Assembly (NCBI GenBank): GCA_049515175.1
Contig: JBEKUI010000226.1
Span: 1-7,786, forward strand
Reading direction: 5' to 3'
DNA length: 7,786 nt
DNA from: JACQNR01 sp049515175
GTDB taxonomy: Bacteria > Acidobacteriota > Terriglobia > UBA7540
The notes below the pieces were generated by a model. It was given only the letters and a program-made list of their open reading frames with translations. It made no database searches and was not told the DNA's origin. Below are positions 6,524 to 7,786 of this stretch, one piece after another. The translations under genes were made by a program, and so were the position numbers. The first letter of the stretch is position 1; every line of letters starts with the position of its first letter.

Positions 6524-6570
6524 CCCGAAGGGAGGTTTCTCCAGTTCACTTTCCTGATTCTTCGACGCCT

Positions 6571-7614
6571 ATGACCAACATGATGGAAGAAGTCTATCAG
6601 CAGCCCGCGGCGCTCTCGGGCCTGCGCAAGTATTACTCCAGCCCCGGAGTCATTCCCGCGAAGACGCTGCGCAAGCTGGTGACTCACTGGCCGCCTACCG
6701 TGGTCTTCACCGGAATGGGGTCCTCTCTCTTCGCGGCCTATCCGGCGCAGGCTTACTTGTCATCGCTGGGCATCCGGTCGGTGGTGTGGGAAACCGCCGA
6801 GCTGATTCACCACCATATGAAATTCCTCGGGCCCGACACGCTCCTGGTGGTCGTCTCCCAGTCTGGCGAAACGGTGGAGGTTCTGCGTCTGCTCGAACGG
6901 CTGCCCAAGAAAATGGGAATCGTGGGCGTGGCGAACGTGGAGAACAGCACGCTCGTCCGGCGCGCCGCGCTGCTGCTGCCCATGATGGCGGGGCGGCAAA
7001 GCAGGGTCAGCACCAAGACCTACACCTGCGCCGTCGCCGTACTGATGTACCTCGCCTTCGCCATCGCGCGCAAACCGGCGCGCACGCTCACCCAGGCGCT
7101 CAAGGAAGCCATCGAGCAGCAGGAGAGGCTCCTCGACCGTGCCGGTGTGCTCGTCCCTCCCGCCGCGGAATTCTTCGGCCAGCCACAATACGTGGCGCTC
7201 ATGGGGCGCGGTGCCGAGCTGGCTTCCGTTCATCAGGGCGCCTTGATGTTCAAGGAAGTCGTCCGGCTGGGCGCCGAACCGATGAGCGCTGGACAGTTCC
7301 GCCACGGCCCGGTGGAGATCATCAATCCCGCGCATCGCTACATTATTTTTGGCCGCGACGGGAAGACCGGAAAACTTCTCACCAAACTCGCCGACGATAT
7401 TCGCGCGAACGGCGGCCGCGTCCTGCTCATTTCCGATCAACCGTTCGCCGACACGACCAACGTCCGGCTGGTCCGCGTCGCTCCGATTCCTTTGTTTCTC
7501 GGGACGCTCGTCGATAGCGTCTATATCCAACTCCTCGTTCACGAACTCGCCCTGCGCGCCGGCCTCGAACCCGGCAAGTTCTGGTTGGCCACGGAAGTCA
7601 CCCGCGAAGAGTAG
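6571..7614 (+). CDS. Double-SIS-domain sugar-phosphate isomerase/aminotransferase-like protein
   Basis: The protein has 347 residues counted from ATG 6571. The frame is open from ATG 6514, but those 19 extra codons overlap a good -10 box and are not protein-like; ATG 6580 or 6583 are further options, and no start has a clear ribosome site. The opening MTNMMEEVYQQPAAL is typical of SIS proteins related to the isomerase half of GlmS. SIS domain 1 shows GMGSS (49-52 region), SQSGET (96-101) and STK (147-149). SIS domain 2 shows GRGAELASVHQGALMFKEV (212-230) and GQFRHGP (241-247), where E229 and H245 fit the GlmS isomerase residues. The N-terminal glutaminase domain is absent, so it cannot make glucosamine-6-phosphate from glutamine by itself. 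The C-terminus LATEVTREE aligns by eye with GlmS LAKSVTVE, putting T341 at the catalytic Lys. It is probably a cytoplasmic enzyme on a phosphorylated (amino) sugar, perhaps a deaminating isomerase of the AgaS or FrlB kind. It diverges from the glycosidase-like gene, which hints at shared sugar metabolism. Confidence 0.88.
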   Translation: MTNMMEEVYQQPAALSGLRKYYSSPGVIPAKTLRKLVTHWPPTVVFTGMGSSLFAAYPAQAYLSSLGIRSVVWETAELIHHHMKFLGPDTLLVVVSQSGETVEVLRLLERLPKKMGIVGVANVENSTLVRRAALLLPMMAGRQSRVSTKTYTCAVAVLMYLAFAIARKPARTLTQALKEAIEQQERLLDRAGVLVPPAAEFFGQPQYVALMGRGAELASVHQGALMFKEVVRLGAEPMSAGQFRHGPVEIINPAHRYIIFGRDGKTGKLLTKLADDIRANGGRVLLISDQPFADTTNVRLVRVAPIPLFLGTLVDSVYIQLLVHELALRAGLEPGKFWLATEVTREE

Positions 7615-7634
7615 GGGAGGGCTCCGCCCTCCCC
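7614..7634 (+). terminator. Strong hairpin starting in the SIS stop codon
   Basis: GGGGAGGGC (7614-7622) pairs perfectly with GCCCTCCCC (7626-7634) around loop TCC; the first G is the last base of the TAG stop codon. A nine-base-pair GC-rich stem here is well placed to end transcription, but no T-run follows. It may instead be an mRNA 3'-end stabiliser or part of the adjacent repeat. Confidence 0.5.
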
Positions 7635-7694
7635 CTGTAGCGCCGGTCGGAGTCTGCCCGGACGCAGGAAGGGACCGGCAGCTGCCCGGCGCAG
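7633..7694. repeat. Degenerate relative of the CTGTAG palindromic element
   Basis: CCCTGTAGCGCCG (7633-7645) is identical to 760-772. A hairpin follows, with arms GCCGGTC (7642-7648) and GACCGGC (7673-7679) and inner arms CTGC and GCAG. The closing outer arm GCTACAG is missing. CTGCCCGGACGCAG (7654-7667) is repeated 28 bases later as CTGCCCGGCGCAG (7682-7694). It reads as a decayed or divergent copy of the left-hand element. The remaining bases to the window end show no gene I can support. Confidence 0.5.
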
Positions 7695-7786
7695 TCTTCC
7701 CAGCCGGAGCAGGCCAGCTCACCTGCGAGACCGTGGAGGAATCGCGACGGTCGCTCCGCGCGGAACGCACGGGCAGCCCCTCTCGC

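Noticed and set aside
6514..6570. N-terminal extension of the SIS protein from ATG 6514
   Set aside because: It overlaps a likely -10 box, has no ribosome site, and the typical SIS N-terminus begins at MTNMMEEVYQQP.
6760..7770. 336-codon minus-strand open frame opposite the SIS gene
   Set aside because: The plus strand carries the SQSGET, GRGAE and FRHGP motifs. The antisense frame has no family motifs and runs through the hairpin and repeat.

Overview
This is a high-GC bacterial window with one gene cut by the left edge, three complete genes, and a 644-base intergenic stretch packed with inverted repeats. The protein families and the CTGTAG-type palindromic intergenic repeats remind me of Acidobacteriota or a similar soil or sediment lineage. 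That placement is an inference from general resemblance; there is no rRNA or other marker gene here.

Layout. Bases 1-454 (minus strand) hold the first 151 codons of a conserved hypothetical protein with a possible PD-(D/E)XK nuclease core. Bases 455-1098 hold no convincing gene. They contain four hairpin elements (one a 59-base nested, cloverleaf-like palindrome), a GC-only palindrome, a weak promoter candidate and a structured leader in front of the next gene. Bases 1099-2343 (plus) encode a 414-residue AAA+ ATPase with an N-terminal winged-helix-like region. It converges on a very large minus-strand gene (6408-2401), with a shared hairpin in the 57-base gap. That gene encodes a secreted, multidomain protein of 1335 residues. 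It has a GH35-like beta-galactosidase barrel, a GATase-like domain of the GH42 kind, several beta-sandwich domains and a C-terminal mutarotase-like domain. Its GH35 acid/base position appears to be Asp instead of Glu. Diverging from it is a 347-residue double-SIS sugar-phosphate isomerase-like protein (6571-7614), related to the isomerase half of GlmS but without the glutaminase domain. Its stop codon runs into a strong hairpin, followed by a short, degenerate relative of the left-hand palindromic repeat.

Function. The secreted glycosidase-like protein and the divergent SIS protein could both serve carbohydrate use, one acting on glycans outside the cytoplasm and the other on a phosphorylated (amino) sugar inside. 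This rests only on adjacency and family. The ATPase and the nuclease-like gene show no evident link to them. I see no CRISPR array, tRNA, rRNA, transposase or phage gene. The most unusual material is the palindromic intergenic DNA, the structured ATPase leader, and the catalytic substitutions in the glycosidase-like and SIS proteins.
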